Positions 1-6,616 of a stretch of 8,317 bases of DNA are shown piece after piece. Below the pieces are notes generated by a model, which saw nothing but the letters and a program-made list of their open reading frames with translations, searched no databases and had not been told where the DNA came from. Position 1 is the stretch's first letter. Every line of letters begins with the position of its first letter. This DNA comes from Bacteroidales bacterium. GTDB lineage: Bacteria > Bacteroidota > Bacteroidia > Bacteroidales > UBA932. The translations under genes and the position numbers were made by a program. The DNA lies in the NCBI GenBank assembly GCA_017555925.1, contig JAFZFL010000113.1, positions 1 through 8,317 of the forward strand. The letters run 5' to 3'.

Positions 1-2402
1 AATTCAACAGACTCGGCTATTGTCATTTCAAGTATATCATTGATACTTTTGCCTTTATATTTTACGGCAAGGGTCTCCGGGTTATAGCGTTTTCCGTTGC
101 ACTCTTTGCAATGAACGTAAACACTTGGCAGGAAGTTCATTTCAATTGTTTGTACTCCAGCCCCTTTGCAGGTTTCACACCTTCCGCCTTTTACGTTAAA
201 GGAGAAGCGTCCGGCTTTGAATCCTCTTATTTTGGCATCCGGTGTATTTTCAAAGAGTTTGCGTATGTCGGAGAATACATTTGTGTATGTGGCAGGGTTG
301 CTGCGTGGAGTACGTCCTATAGGGTTCTGGTCAATCTCAATGAGCTTGTCAATATTCTCAAGTCCGGTTATCTCTCTGTATGGAAGCGGATCTGCCAATG
401 ACCTGTAAAAATGTTTGCTGAGGATTGGCATAAGTGTTTCATTGATAAGGGAGGATTTTCCGCTTCCGCTTACACCACTTATACCAACCAGGCATCCTAA
501 TGGAATGGTTATGTCTACGTTTTTAAGATTATTGCCTGTTGCACCTTTCAGCTCAAGGAAGAGTCCGTTACCTTTGCGTCGTTCTGCCGGTATCTCAATA
601 GATTTTATTTTCCGGATATAGTCGGCAGTGTAGCTGTTGAGCTTTTCTATCGTTTTCAGCGGCATGTCAAGCAGCTTGCCCGGTTCTCCATTATATAGCA
701 GTCTGCCGCCGTTCACTCCAGCTCCTGGACCCAAATCTATAAGCCAGTCTCCGCTTAAAATCATCTCTTCATCATGCTCAACAACCATAACCGAGTTGCC
801 CTCGTCCCTTAATTTTTTGAGGGAGTCTATCAGTTTGCGGTTATCTCTCTGGTGCAAACCAATGCTCGGTTCATCAAGTATGTAGAGTACATTTACCAGT
901 TTGCTTCCAATCTGGGTTGCCAGACGTATGCGCTGGCTCTCTCCTCCGCTCAAACTACGGGTAGAGCGGCTCAGTGACAGGTATTCAAGCCCCACATCTT
1001 TAAGGAAGCCGATGCGGTCATTAAGCTCTTTGAGAATATCGTTTGCAATGAGCATCTGGCGTGAGTCCAGTGATTGGGGGAGAGATTTTACCCATTCTGC
1101 CAGCTCTTTTATGTCGAGGTTTGAAACTTCAGCTATATTCTTGTTGTCAATTTTGAAGTATAGAGCCTCTTTTTTAAGTCTTGTGCCGTTACATTCAGAA
1201 CAGATACACTCCTGTACAAAACGCTCCTTCTTTTCCAATGATTCGTCAGAATCCTGACTGCTCTGCTCAAGTTTTGCTATAATGCCCGGAAATGGAGCGA
1301 GCTGGGTGCCGTCGGGAAGATTAACCCTAAAAAGCTCTTCTGTGCCGTAAATTATGGCATTAAGGGCCTCCTCCGGCAGGTTCTTTATAGGTTCATTTAG
1401 AGAAAAGTTCAACTTTTTGGCCATGCTTTCAAGAATGCGGAACCAGTTGTTGTCTTTGTATGAACCAAGTGGCTGCAGAGCCCCTTCAAGAATTGATTTG
1501 TTGAGGTCGGGTATTATCTTGCCCAGATCTATCTGTGCGGTGTATCCCAGACCTTTGCACTTTGGACAGGCTCCTTGGGGCGAGTTGAAGGAGAAGGAGT
1601 GTGGTGCAGGCTCCGGAAATGAGATGCCGCTTGCAGGGCACATAAGGTGTTTGCTGAAAAAGCGTAATTTATTATTGGAATCATCGCTATCAAACTCCAG
1701 AACAGCAAGTGTGCCTTTGCCCTGTTCAAATGCTGTTGCGACAGATGAACTTATGCGTTTGTAATCATTTGGCGATGGAATGAGCTTGTCAATCACAAGC
1801 TCAATAAAATGGGTTTTATAGCGGTCAAGGGGCTTCATATCGGCCACCTGATATATTGTTCCGTCTACACGAACCTGCTGGTATCCCTTCTTTAAAAGGG
1901 AGTCGAACAGATCTTTGTAGTGGCCCTTCCTTCCAACAACAATGGGTGCAAGCAGTATGCATTTCTTGTTGTAGTAGTCATTCAGGATGAGGTCAATGAT
2001 CTGCTCGTTGGTATATTTTACCATCTTTTCACCTGTGGCAGGCGAGTATGCATCTGAGGCACGGGCATAGAGAAGTCTCAGGAAATCATAGATTTCTGTA
2101 ATGGTCCCGACAGTTGAGCGCGGGTTTTTTCCAGTAGTCTTCTGTTCAATGGCAATAATTGGGCTCAAGCCTGTTATGCTGTCTACATCCGGCCTCTCAA
2201 GAATGCCAATGAACTGTCTGGCATATGCGGAGAGGGTCTCCATATATCTGCGTTGCCCCTCGGCATAAATTGTATCAAAGGCGAGCGAAGATTTGCCGCT
2301 GCCGCTCAATCCGGTAACAACAACAAGTTTGTTGCGAGGAATTGATACATTTACCCCCTTTAAGTTATGCTCACGACTCCCTGTTACCTCTATTGTTTTC
2401 AT
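1..2402 (-). CDS. uvrA: UvrA, excinuclease ABC subunit A (3' end cut off at the left window edge)
   Basis: UvrA is the damage-sensing ATPase of nucleotide excision repair; as a dimer it loads UvrB onto distorted DNA in the cytoplasm. The frame is open from ATG 2402-2400 to the left edge: 800 complete codons, against about 940 in the family, so roughly 140 C-terminal residues (second ABC signature and second Walker B) lie outside the window. Visible are Walker A 1 (GLSGSGKS, residues 31-38), the UvrB-binding/insertion region, zinc finger 1 (C255-x-x-S258 ... C279-x-x-C282, so one usual cysteine is Ser), ABC signature 1 (LSGGESQ, 484-490), Walker B 1 (ILDEPSIGLHQRDN, with D510 and E511), Walker A 2 (GVSGSGKS, 643-650) and an intact zinc finger 2 (C742, C745, C765, C768). 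All motifs sit in one frame, so there is no frameshift. The start lies 2 bases after the transglycosylase stop, which suggests translational coupling. The N-terminus MKTIEVTGSREHNLK aligns well with known UvrA starts. Confidence 0.97.
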   Translation of the reverse strand, partial: MKTIEVTGSREHNLKGVNVSIPRNKLVVVTGLSGSGKSSLAFDTIYAEGQRRYMETLSAYARQFIGILERPDVDSITGLSPIIAIEQKTTGKNPRSTVGTITEIYDFLRLLYARASDAYSPATGEKMVKYTNEQIIDLILNDYYNKKCILLAPIVVGRKGHYKDLFDSLLKKGYQQVRVDGTIYQVADMKPLDRYKTHFIELVIDKLIPSPNDYKRISSSVATAFEQGKGTLAVLEFDSDDSNNKLRFFSKHLMCPASGISFPEPAPHSFSFNSPQGACPKCKGLGYTAQIDLGKIIPDLNKSILEGALQPLGSYKDNNWFRILESMAKKLNFSLNEPIKNLPEEALNAIIYGTEELFRVNLPDGTQLAPFPGIIAKLEQSSQDSDESLEKKERFVQECICSECNGTRLKKEALYFKIDNKNIAEVSNLDIKELAEWVKSLPQSLDSRQMLIANDILKELNDRIGFLKDVGLEYLSLSRSTRSLSGGESQRIRLATQIGSKLVNVLYILDEPSIGLHQRDNRKLIDSLKKLRDEGNSVMVVEHDEEMILSGDWLIDLGPGAGVNGGRLLYNGEPGKLLDMPLKTIEKLNSYTADYIRKIKSIEIPAERRKGNGLFLELKGATGNNLKNVDITIPLGCLVGISGVSGSGKSSLINETLMPILSKHFYRSLADPLPYREITGLENIDKLIEIDQNPIGRTPRSNPATYTNVFSDIRKLFENTPDAKIRGFKAGRFSFNVKGGRCETCKGAGVQTIEMNFLPSVYVHCKECNGKRYNPETLAVKYKGKSINDILEMTIAESVE

Positions 2403-2404
2403 TT

Positions 2405-3328
2405 TCAATTATTTATATGGCTCTTCTCTCTTGCCCCCTCTATAGGTACAAGAACCTTATAGGTTTTGCCGTATTTGTTGTCAAGCTTATTTGAGCGAAT
2501 CCACTCATTAAGCATCTTTATCATCTTGAAGTTTGTATTGTGCTTTGCCGCAAAATCGCTCCAGTTGGCAATGGATTCCTTAACAATAACCTCTTTACAC
2601 TCAATTGGTTTGTAAAGTTGGTCTTTGTTAATGTAAAAGCCGTAAGCCTCGGGGTTGTTCATAATGGTCTTTAGAGCAACTGCCCTGTAAATGTAACGTG
2701 CAGTTTCAAGCGGAAGCTGCATATCGTAGTAATTTTTCAAGGACTGGTAACCTATTCTGGAATCAATATTTGCCATTCCAACATTGTATGAAGCTGCTGC
2801 AAGAGTCCATGTGCCATACTTCTCGTATGCCTTTTTCAAATATTTGCATGCCGCACGGGTAGATTTCTCCCAATTGTACCTCTCATCTACCTGTTGGCCT
2901 ATTTCAAGGCCAAACTCCTTTCCGGTGGTGGCGAGAAACTGCCAGTAGCCCTTTGCGTTTGCCGGTGAAGAGGTGGGTTGCAATGAACTCTCTGCAACAC
3001 ACAGATAGAAGAAATCGGGGTGCATACCCTCCTCCTTCAATATCTTTTCAACAAAAGCCTGATGTCTTCCTGCAAGTTGCATTATATAGATGAATGAACC
3101 GTGCCAGTGAGTTATTGTAATAAGCTCTCTCTGAAGACTTTCATATACATCAAAATAGTCAAGTGGCATCTCTTCTCCTGCAAATGAGGCCTCCTGTGGC
3201 ATAGGAGGTATTACAATCTTTTGAAAAACTCCATCATTGTCATTTAAAAGTGTATCAGCACCATTGCCATTGGCGCAGCAGGTAATGAAAGGAAAGAGCA
3301 GCAGAAGTGTAAAAATGAAATTTCTCAT
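2405..3328 (-). CDS. Exported lytic transglycosylase, SLT/GH23 domain (MltD-like)
   Basis: This 307-residue protein should cleave the MurNAc-GlcNAc bond of peptidoglycan, leaving 1,6-anhydro ends, outside the inner membrane. Residues 1-20 form a signal peptide (basic MRN, then a hydrophobic core). Two cysteines at 17-18 hint at a lipoprotein, but the preceding residues fit a lipobox poorly. The SLT domain spans about 93-222: catalytic glutamate E113 in an ES pair, then GYWQFLATTGKEFGL (127-141), DERYNWEKS (148-156) and AAASYNVG (177-184), the usual GH23 motif order. The tail (about 245-295) resembles a single divergent LysM peptidoglycan-binding module; MltD proteins often have clearer or multiple ones. 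The start follows the hydrolase stop by 13 bases. An AGGA lies only 3 bases before the ATG, probably too close to act as a normal ribosome site. The gene is third in the pcm-to-uvrA cluster. The family call is firm; the exact subfamily and lipidation are uncertain. Confidence 0.93.
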   Translation of the reverse strand: MRNFIFTLLLLFPFITCCANGNGADTLLNDNDGVFQKIVIPPMPQEASFAGEEMPLDYFDVYESLQRELITITHWHGSFIYIMQLAGRHQAFVEKILKEEGMHPDFFYLCVAESSLQPTSSPANAKGYWQFLATTGKEFGLEIGQQVDERYNWEKSTRAACKYLKKAYEKYGTWTLAAASYNVGMANIDSRIGYQSLKNYYDMQLPLETARYIYRAVALKTIMNNPEAYGFYINKDQLYKPIECKEVIVKESIANWSDFAAKHNTNFKMIKMLNEWIRSNKLDNKYGKTYKVLVPIEGAREKSHINN

Positions 3329-3341
3329 AGGTCCTGCTCAC

Positions 3342-3986
3342 TTATTCGTATCTCAAAAATGGATTTGTCTGCAACTCTACTGTAATTGTAGTTTCAGGGC
3401 CGTGTCCTGGAAGAACTTTAGAGTATGGATCAACCTGCGTAACTTTTGTAAGCAGGCTCTCCATAAGTGCATCATAATCTCCGCCCGGAAGATCTGTACG
3501 TCCAATACTGCCTGCAAAAAGCGAATCACCTGTAAAGATAATCTTGTCGAGCTCTGAATAGTAGCAAACGCCGCCTCTGGTATGGCCGGGAGAGTGTATT
3601 ACCTTAAGTTCAGACTCTCCAAATTTAACCATTTCATTATCTTTAATGTCAATTGTATCAAGAGGCGGTTGTTCAATAGTATACCCGAACATCTGGCAAT
3701 ATTGCTGGGCGCGTTCAAGCTGGCCTTTATCTTCGGGGTGGATATATGTTGGAATGTTCCATTTGCGTGTAACAAAGGCATTGCCCATAACGTGGTCAAA
3801 GTGTCCGTGAGTGCAGAGCAGTTTTACCGGTTTAAGTCCGTTGCTTTCAATGAACTTTACCAGGCGCTCCTGTTCACTTGCAGTCTGGAGTCCCGGATCA
3901 ATTATCACGCACTCTTTTGTGTTGTCATAAACTACATAGCAGCACTCTCTCAAATCATTAACATAAAATGTCTTTACTTGTATCAT
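3342..3986 (-). CDS. Metallo-beta-lactamase-fold hydrolase, glyoxalase II-like (YcbL type)
   Basis: A 214-residue cytoplasmic enzyme (no signal peptide) of the hydroxyacylglutathione hydrolase-like branch of the metallo-beta-lactamase fold. All metal ligands are visible: THGHFDH gives H60, H62, D64 and H65; SPGHT gives H135; FTGDSLF gives the bridging D154; LPGHGP gives H195. The stretch FAGSIGRTDLPGGD (157-170) is typical of the YcbL-like type II enzymes. It lacks the C-terminal substrate-binding domain of classical glyoxalase II (about 250 residues or more), so it is the short single-domain form. Family knowledge suggests thioester hydrolysis such as S-D-lactoylglutathione. As most Bacteroidota are not thought to make glutathione, the true substrate is open, and a sulfur dioxygenase-like or other thioesterase role cannot be excluded. 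It lies 25 bases after pcm and 13 bases before the transglycosylase, in the same operon-like cluster. Confidence 0.92.
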   Translation of the reverse strand: MIQVKTFYVNDLRECCYVVYDNTKECVIIDPGLQTASEQERLVKFIESNGLKPVKLLCTHGHFDHVMGNAFVTRKWNIPTYIHPEDKGQLERAQQYCQMFGYTIEQPPLDTIDIKDNEMVKFGESELKVIHSPGHTRGGVCYYSELDKIIFTGDSLFAGSIGRTDLPGGDYDALMESLLTKVTQVDPYSKVLPGHGPETTITVELQTNPFLRYE

Positions 3987-4011
3987 ATTGCATTATATCT
4001 TTATTGTAGGT

Positions 4012-4662
4012 TCATTTGGTTACCCCATCCAGCATTGGGACAAAATTGCACTCTCCAACTACTCTTTTGGTGTACTCCTTTTCGGCCGTGCGTTCAATAA
4101 CAAGCATATTCTGTCTGTTGTTTATGTGCCCGACAGGAATAACCATTTTACCCCCATCTTTAAGTTGTGAAAGCAATTTCTCCGGTATCTCTTTTGCGCA
4201 GCAGGTCACAATTATTGCGTCAAATGGAGCAAATTGTGGCAATCCGTTGTGCCCGTCTCCAAAAAAGAGATTGGCACTGTTATAGCCGGTTCTTTTAAGA
4301 TTGCCGTTTGCAATCATACACAGCTCTTTCTGGCGTTCAATACTATACACCTCGGCTCCCATCTGGAGCAGGATTGCTGTCTGATACCCGCAGCCTGTAC
4401 CAATTTCAAGCACCCTCTTTCCGGTTATCTCTCCAAGAAGATGGCTCTGCAGGGCAACTGTTGAAGGTTGGGAGATTGTCTGGGAGCAGGCTATTGCAAG
4501 AGGTTTGTCGGCATAAGCCAGATTATCAAGCCCGCTACTTACAAACAAATGACGTGGCACAATAGATATTGCACTTATAACATCCTCATTGTATGTATTT
4601 TGCGCTGCAAGTTCCTTGGCCATTTTAAGACGCCGGCCCTGGTGTTGGGGAGTATCAATCAT
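4012..4662 (-). CDS. pcm: Protein-L-isoaspartate O-methyltransferase
   Basis: This 216-residue cytoplasmic enzyme transfers a methyl group from S-adenosylmethionine to isoaspartyl residues in aged proteins, starting their repair to aspartate. The family pattern is complete: the N-terminal DTPQHQGRR region, VPRHLFV (35-41), the Y-AD-PL ... SQTISQPSTVA stretch (50-70; the usual GQTISQP with Gly replaced by Ser), the SAM-binding motif VLEIGTGCGYQTA (84-96), the acidic residue at the end of the second strand (SIER, E109), GDGHNGLP (135-142), PFDAIIVT (146-153), then LKDGGKMVIPVG (167-178) and FVPMLDGV (207-214). Length is normal for the family. The ATG at 4662-4660 is preferred over the next methionine (residue 14) because the residues between match the conserved family N-terminus. 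It is the first gene of the minus-strand cluster that ends in uvrA, and diverges from the deoxynucleoside kinase. A promoter-like TATTTTTG lies 4 bases before the ATG. Confidence 0.95.
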   Translation of the reverse strand: MIDTPQHQGRRLKMAKELAAQNTYNEDVISAISIVPRHLFVSSGLDNLAYADKPLAIACSQTISQPSTVALQSHLLGEITGKRVLEIGTGCGYQTAILLQMGAEVYSIERQKELCMIANGNLKRTGYNSANLFFGDGHNGLPQFAPFDAIIVTCCAKEIPEKLLSQLKDGGKMVIPVGHINNRQNMLVIERTAEKEYTKRVVGECNFVPMLDGVTK

Positions 4663-4666
4663 TTTG

Positions 4667-4674
4667 CAAAAATA
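4667..4674 (-). promoter_or_regulatory. Candidate -7 element upstream of pcm
   Basis: On the minus strand these bases read TATTTTTG, an exact match to TAnnTTTG. The element ends 4 bases before the pcm ATG, so the predicted transcript start falls on or beside the start codon (a leaderless message). No TTTG-like -33 box is seen at the expected distance upstream. A second, one-mismatch element (CATATTTG, 4687-4680) would give a short leader of about ten bases instead. Confidence 0.3.
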
Positions 4675-4683
4675 AGAAACAAA

Positions 4684-4714
4684 TATGAAGATTAAAACTT
4701 AAATATTATCTTTG
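4684..4714 (+). promoter_or_regulatory. Candidate Bacteroidota-type promoter for the deoxynucleoside kinase
   Basis: TATCTTTG at 4707-4714 matches the Bacteroides -7 consensus TAnnTTTG exactly. TATG at 4684-4687 lies 19 bases upstream and matches the -33 element TTTG in three of four positions. Together they predict a transcript start near 4719 and a leader of about 50 bases. Both elements are short and occur by chance in AT-rich DNA, so the support is the correct spacing and the location in the only suitable gap. Confidence 0.45.
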
Positions 4715-4769
4715 TCACACCTAAAACGTCTCCCTGATTTTATACAAAACAACTAACAAAAAAAGAGAT

Positions 4770-5384
4770 ATGCATATAGCAATTGCAGGAAATATTGGAA
4801 GCGGAAAGACAACACTTACCAAGTTGTTGGCAAAGAATTATGGATGGACTCCAAAATATGAGGATGTGGATTTCAATCCATATCTGTCGGATTTCTATAA
4901 TGACATGCAAAGATGGTCATTCAATTTGCAGATATATTTCCTCAACAGCAGATTCAAGGATATAGTTGAAATTTCAAAATCGCAGGAGCACGTAATTCAA
5001 GACAGGACAATCTATGAAGATGCCTGCATCTTTGCGCCCAATCTTCACTCTATGGGACTTATGACAACAAGAGATTTTGAAAACTACACCTCCCTGTTCA
5101 ATTTAATGTTGTCTCTCGTACAACCTCCTGATCTGTTGATATACCTTAAATCATCTATCCCCAATCTTGTGAACCAGATTCAAAAAAGGGGCAGGGAGTA
5201 TGAGTCAAGTATAAGATTGGATTATCTTAAAGGCTTGAACGACAGGTATGAAAACTGGATCAATAACTACAAAGACGGCAAGAAACTCATCATTAATGTA
5301 GATGAGATTAAATTTGAGGAGAATCCAAAAGATTTAAGTATTGTAATAGATAGCATCAATGCCCAGTTGAATGGGTTGTTTTAG
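4770..5384 (+). CDS. Deoxynucleoside kinase family protein (deoxyadenosine/deoxyguanosine kinase-like)
   Basis: A 204-residue cytoplasmic kinase that should phosphorylate deoxynucleosides with ATP in the salvage route to dNTPs. The P-loop is AGNIGSGKTT (6-15). Further family marks are the acidic ED pair after strand 2 (31-32), the DRT-IYED motif (78-84, equivalent to the DRS/ERS motif, with E83), a predicted-aspartate strand PPDLLIYL (119-126), and the arginine-rich lid KRGREYE (139-145). Length matches bacterial dAK/dGK/dCK-like enzymes. Base specificity cannot be read from the sequence with confidence. Bacteroidota and lactobacilli often carry two adjacent paralogues, but only one is present here. 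The ATG at 4770 is preceded by an A-rich stretch with AGAGAT and no strong Shine-Dalgarno, and the N-terminus starts directly with the first beta strand. It is transcribed alone, diverging from pcm and converging on the EnvC-like gene across 20 bases. Confidence 0.93.
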   Translation: MHIAIAGNIGSGKTTLTKLLAKNYGWTPKYEDVDFNPYLSDFYNDMQRWSFNLQIYFLNSRFKDIVEISKSQEHVIQDRTIYEDACIFAPNLHSMGLMTTRDFENYTSLFNLMLSLVQPPDLLIYLKSSIPNLVNQIQKRGREYESSIRLDYLKGLNDRYENWINNYKDGKKLIINVDEIKFEENPKDLSIVIDSINAQLNGLF

Positions 5385-5404
5385 GCTGCAACTGTTGCTT
5401 GAAG

Positions 5405-6598
5405 TTATTTTCTTAGCCAGAGTTCCGGGTTCTGTTTGGTTGTGTTGTGCCACAGTTCAAAGTGGAGGGTTGATGTGTTTTCAGAACTGCTGAGTGTGCC
5501 TATGGTCTGGCCTGTTGCCACTTTGTCTCCGGCTTTTACTGTTACATTTGCAAGTTTGCAGTAGAATGTGAAGTAGTTGCCGTGCTGTATAAGTACGCAC
5601 TGGTTGTATCCCGGTATTGCAATTACCTGTTTTACGGTACCGTTAAATACGCATTCTACCTTGTTGCCTGCAGATGTGGAGATATTTATGCCGTTGTTGA
5701 AAGGCATCTTTACGCTTTTGAACAATGGATGGTAGTGCTGTCCGAATTTTTCAATTATTACTCCACCTGAAACAGGCCAAGGCAGTTTGCCTTTATTGTT
5801 CTGGAACTCAGATGAGAGCTTTATGTTGTCGGCTTTTGCGGCAGGAGTCTCTTTAGGACTGTTTTTATCCTTGACAGCTGCAGCAAGCATCTTTTCTATC
5901 TCCCTGTTAAGCCTTTCTGCCTCCTTTTTCTTCTGCTCCATCTGCTTTTTGTACTTTGTCTGGTTCTTTGACAAAGTTTTGGCATAAGCTTTTGATTTTG
6001 ATTCCTCTTTGAGCAGATTGTTGTACTCCTTCTCTCTTGCCTGTTGTGATTTGAGCGTTTGAGCCCTCAGGTTAAGAAGTTCGCTCTTCTGGTTGTTCAA
6101 TTCCTGTTTGGTTTCAAGAATCTGTTCTCCCTGTTTATTTATGGCCTCGGAGTAGTTTTTAAGATATTTCCAGCGTCGGTATCCTTGCTCAATGTTGTCA
6201 CTGGCAAGAATGTACATAAACCATATGCGGGAGTCTCTGTGTTTGTAAGTGTTTACAATAAGATGCTTGTAGTAGTGTTCAAGAGTGTCCAGACGTTGTT
6301 CAAGCTTTGCTATGCTGTTGTTCTTTGCGGCAATCTGCCTGTTCTGCTCCTTCAGTTCAAGGTCAAGCTCTTTTAGAATCTCTCTTCTGTTTGATACTTT
6401 CTTTTGGATGAATACCAGCTCCTGCATAGTGTTTTTATGCTTTTTCTGAGTTGAGGAGATCTGGTTGTTCAGGTATGCTATATCCTTTTCGATCTGGGTA
6501 ATACGTTTTTTATGGGAGTCAATGCTCTGTCCGTAAAGGTAGGACGGCATAACTGCCAATAAAAAGATGAATATTACGGTATGAAGGATAGTTTTCAA
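5405..6598 (-). CDS. EnvC-like murein hydrolase activator: signal peptide, coiled coil, degenerate LytM (M23) domain; TTG start
   Basis: A 397-residue exported protein (E. coli EnvC is about 420). A signal peptide covers about 1-24 with probable cleavage near YLYG/QS. A long coiled coil runs from about 27 to 115 and from about 145 to 240, and a LytM domain from about 270 to 397 (begins KLPWPVSGG). In active M23 peptidases zinc is held by HxxxD and HxH; here the first pair is N301 and N305 (NNGINI) and the second is T377-L-H379, so three ligands are lost. As for E. coli EnvC, it should therefore activate a cell-wall amidase during division (there through FtsEX and AmiA/B); that role is inferred from the family. 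The start codon is TTG at 6598-6596: an in-frame stop lies six codons upstream, and the first in-frame ATG (residue 17) would remove the basic and hydrophobic parts of the signal peptide. It follows the TPR gene by 18 bases. Confidence 0.92.
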   Translation of the reverse strand: MKTILHTVIFIFLLAVMPSYLYGQSIDSHKKRITQIEKDIAYLNNQISSTQKKHKNTMQELVFIQKKVSNRREILKELDLELKEQNRQIAAKNNSIAKLEQRLDTLEHYYKHLIVNTYKHRDSRIWFMYILASDNIEQGYRRWKYLKNYSEAINKQGEQILETKQELNNQKSELLNLRAQTLKSQQAREKEYNNLLKEESKSKAYAKTLSKNQTKYKKQMEQKKKEAERLNREIEKMLAAAVKDKNSPKETPAAKADNIKLSSEFQNNKGKLPWPVSGGVIIEKFGQHYHPLFKSVKMPFNNGINISTSAGNKVECVFNGTVKQVIAIPGYNQCVLIQHGNYFTFYCKLANVTVKAGDKVATGQTIGTLSSSENTSTLHFELWHNTTKQNPELWLRK

Positions 6599-6616
6599 GC
6601 TGTCGGGATAAAGATG

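Larger units (their letters stand above)
4663..4769. promoter_or_regulatory. Divergent intergenic region between pcm and the deoxynucleoside kinase
   Basis: This AT-rich 107-base gap separates two divergently transcribed starts and must hold promoters for both directions. It is the largest non-coding gap in the window. Elements similar to the Bacteroides -7 box (TAnnTTTG) are found on both strands and are listed separately. No convincing operator palindrome, riboswitch or small open reading frame was seen in it. Confidence 0.7.

Noticed and set aside
1..2400. Several plus-strand open frames of 60-136 codons over the uvrA region.
   Set aside because: They lie opposite a continuous minus-strand UvrA frame carrying all expected motifs; their low-complexity Ser/Leu/Arg-rich translations are typical antisense shadows.
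3329..3341. AGGA before the transglycosylase ATG as a Shine-Dalgarno site.
   Set aside because: It is only 3 bases from the ATG, closer than functional sites normally are, and SD use is rare in this phylum.
3582..4100. A 172-codon plus-strand open frame spanning the hydrolase-pcm junction.
   Set aside because: It overlaps two well-supported minus-strand genes, has no family resemblance, and is explained as antisense of conserved coding sequence.
5387..5399. Short palindrome (GCAAC-T-GTTGC) between the convergent kinase and EnvC-like genes, as a possible bidirectional terminator.
   Set aside because: The usable stem is only about 4 pairs with a 3-base loop and there is no T-run directly after it on either strand; too weak to call.
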